Assembly (NCBI RefSeq): GCF_038404985.1
Contig: NZ_JBBKBA010000002.1
Span: 806,001 to 870,000 of the forward strand
Length of the DNA stretch: 64,000 nt
Origin: Ferrovibrio sp. MS7
Lineage (GTDB): Bacteria > Pseudomonadota > Alphaproteobacteria > Ferrovibrionales > Ferrovibrionaceae
Reading direction: 5' to 3'
Part shown: positions 62,945-64,000 of the stretch, piece by piece
How the letters are laid out: each line of letters opens with the position of its first letter
Numbering within the stretch: the first letter of the stretch is position 1
Notes under the pieces: generated by a model
Databases searched by the model: none
What the model was told of the DNA's origin: nothing
What the model saw: the letters and a program-made list of their open reading frames with translations, nothing else
Translations under genes and position numbers: made by a program

Positions 62945-64000
62945 TGCAGGTGTTGCCGCGCGAAGTCGGTCGCCGCATCCCGCAGAAGGGTGCGAAGCAG
63001 CGCGTGCGCGGCGAAGCCCGCTTCACTCATGATATCAGCCTGCCCGGCATGCTGACAGCGGCGGTGCTGCGCAGCCCACATGCCCATGCCCGCATTCTGG
63101 AGATCGACACCTCGGCAGCACGCGCCCTGCCCGGCATCCATGCAGTGATCACCGCCGCCGATTTCCCCGGCCGGCGCTACCAGCAGCTTGGCGGCAGCTA
63201 TGCCGACCGCTTTCCGCTGGCGGTCGATGTGGTGCGTTTCCAGGGCGAGGAAGTGGCCGCCGTGGCCGCCGACAGCATGGAACTGGCGCAGCAGGCCCTG
63301 CGCCTGATCCGCGTCAGCTATGAACCGCTGCCCGCATTGCTGACGCCGGAAGCCGCGCTGGCGGAAGATGCACCGGCGCTGCATGAAGCAGCCAATATGG
63401 CCGGCGGCCGTAACCTGGCGATCCGCTTCCGCTGCGATTACGGTGCCATCGACCAGGCTTTCGCCGAAGCCGCCCATGTCTTCGAGGATGAATTCAGCCA
63501 TGGCGTGGTGGTGCCCGCCTGCATGGAAACCAATGCCACGGTGGCGAGTTTCGAGGCGAATAGCGGCGACCTGACACTGTGGACCGCCACCCAGGCACCG
63601 TATTTCATCCGCAAGGAAGTGGCCCATGTGCTCGGCCTTGAGGTCGAACGCGTGCATATCCGGGGCGTCGAGGTCGGCGGTGGTTTCGGCGGCAAATCGA
63701 AGATCTGTGAGCAGGAAGCCCTGGCCGCGCGGCTTTCGGTCGCCACCGGCCGCCCGGTACGGTTGCTGCTGGACCGCCGCGAGGAATTCATCAGCGGCAA
63801 GACCGACCATGCCAAGCGCATCCGCATCCGCACGGCGGTTGCGGCCGATGGCACCATCCTCGGCCGCTCGACCTCATTGCAGATCGACAATGGCGCCTAT
63901 ACCGCCTATGCGCCCACCTATGTCGGCGCCTCGCGCCAGCGCACCACCTGCCTCTACCGGGTGAAGACCGCGCATTACGATTGCGACCTCGTCTATACCA
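62941..64000 (+). CDS. Xanthine dehydrogenase-family molybdopterin subunit, cut by window edge
   Basis: Open from the ATG at 62941 (overlapping the previous stop) through the end of the window, at least 353 codons with no stop. The translation has SPHAHARI, the VEVGGGFGGKSK molybdopterin motif, then LDRREEFISGKTDH. It aligns along its length with residues 1-350 of the region A fusion (for example ACMETNA/ICMETNA, RKEVAHVLGL, DRREEFISGKTDH). Whether an FAD domain is fused or separate cannot be seen. Completes a third enzyme with the adjacent [2Fe-2S] subunit. Confidence 0.92.
   Translation, partial: MMQVLPREVGRRIPQKGAKQRVRGEARFTHDISLPGMLTAAVLRSPHAHARILEIDTSAARALPGIHAVITAADFPGRRYQQLGGSYADRFPLAVDVVRFQGEEVAAVAADSMELAQQALRLIRVSYEPLPALLTPEAALAEDAPALHEAANMAGGRNLAIRFRCDYGAIDQAFAEAAHVFEDEFSHGVVVPACMETNATVASFEANSGDLTLWTATQAPYFIRKEVAHVLGLEVERVHIRGVEVGGGFGGKSKICEQEALAARLSVATGRPVRLLLDRREEFISGKTDHAKRIRIRTAVAADGTILGRSTSLQIDNGAYTAYAPTYVGASRQRTTCLYRVKTAHYDCDLVYT

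Overview
The window is a gene-dense, high-GC stretch of bacterial chromosome or megaplasmid with about 60 protein genes. I see no rRNA, tRNA, CRISPR array, transposase, integrase or phage gene. High GC, the fused indolepyruvate:ferredoxin oxidoreductase, many ABC uptake systems and many CoA and molybdenum-hydroxylase genes suggest an alphaproteobacterium, plausibly Rhodospirillales; that placement is inference. The whole window is a patchwork of catabolic operons, each pairing an importer with enzymes and usually a local regulator.

Region A (1-9.9 kb): a minus-strand operon diverges from a GcvA-like LysR regulator. It runs from a [2Fe-2S] molybdenum-hydroxylase subunit to a natural fusion of molybdopterin and FAD subunits, an SsuABC/NMT1-type importer, a RidA-like protein, a glyoxalase I and a Rieske oxygenase, and ends in a clear rho-independent terminator. 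Region B (9.9-17.5 kb): IclR regulator, M24 metallopeptidase, Pot-type ABC importer, amidohydrolase-fold protein and DUF1028 protein form one tightly overlapped operon.

Region C (17.8-42 kb) is acyl-CoA metabolism. A lone flavoprotein is followed by an operon of enoyl-CoA hydratase, acyl-CoA dehydrogenase, CoA-transferase and fused 2-oxoacid:ferredoxin oxidoreductase. Then come DUF1330 and DapA-like genes, a TetR regulator, a Liv-type importer with an acyl-CoA ligase, two SDRs with a MaoC hydratase, a GlcD-like oxidase with an AroE-like dehydrogenase, a CurA-like reductase, and an SDR and ligase that end the next operon. Three promoters here share an 18-bp operator-like motif, which suggests one regulon, perhaps under the TetR protein at 27.3 kb. 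Region D (42-48.8 kb): a second Liv-type importer, with its permease and ATPase fused, is co-transcribed with a thiolase and the ligase and SDR of region C; a TetR gene lies upstream.

Region E (48.9-59.5 kb): beside an enoyl-CoA hydratase, a ten-gene minus-strand operon interleaves a three-subunit molybdenum hydroxylase with a complete Pot-type importer, a peptidase E, a flavin reductase and an SDR. A GntR/FCD regulator diverges from it, and an operator-like GTATAC core sits between the -35 and -10 of the operon promoter. Region F (59.8-64 kb, plus strand): GntR, a luciferase-like flavin monooxygenase, DUF1177 and a third molybdenum hydroxylase. Its large subunit runs off the window edge and is a paralogue of the region A enzyme.

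Overall this looks like an aerobic scavenging island: importers bring in aromatic, N-heterocyclic or amino-acid-like compounds, molybdenum, Rieske or flavin oxygenases hydroxylate them, hydrolases open amide bonds, and CoA ligases with beta-oxidation enzymes finish. No substrate can be assigned from sequence alone.
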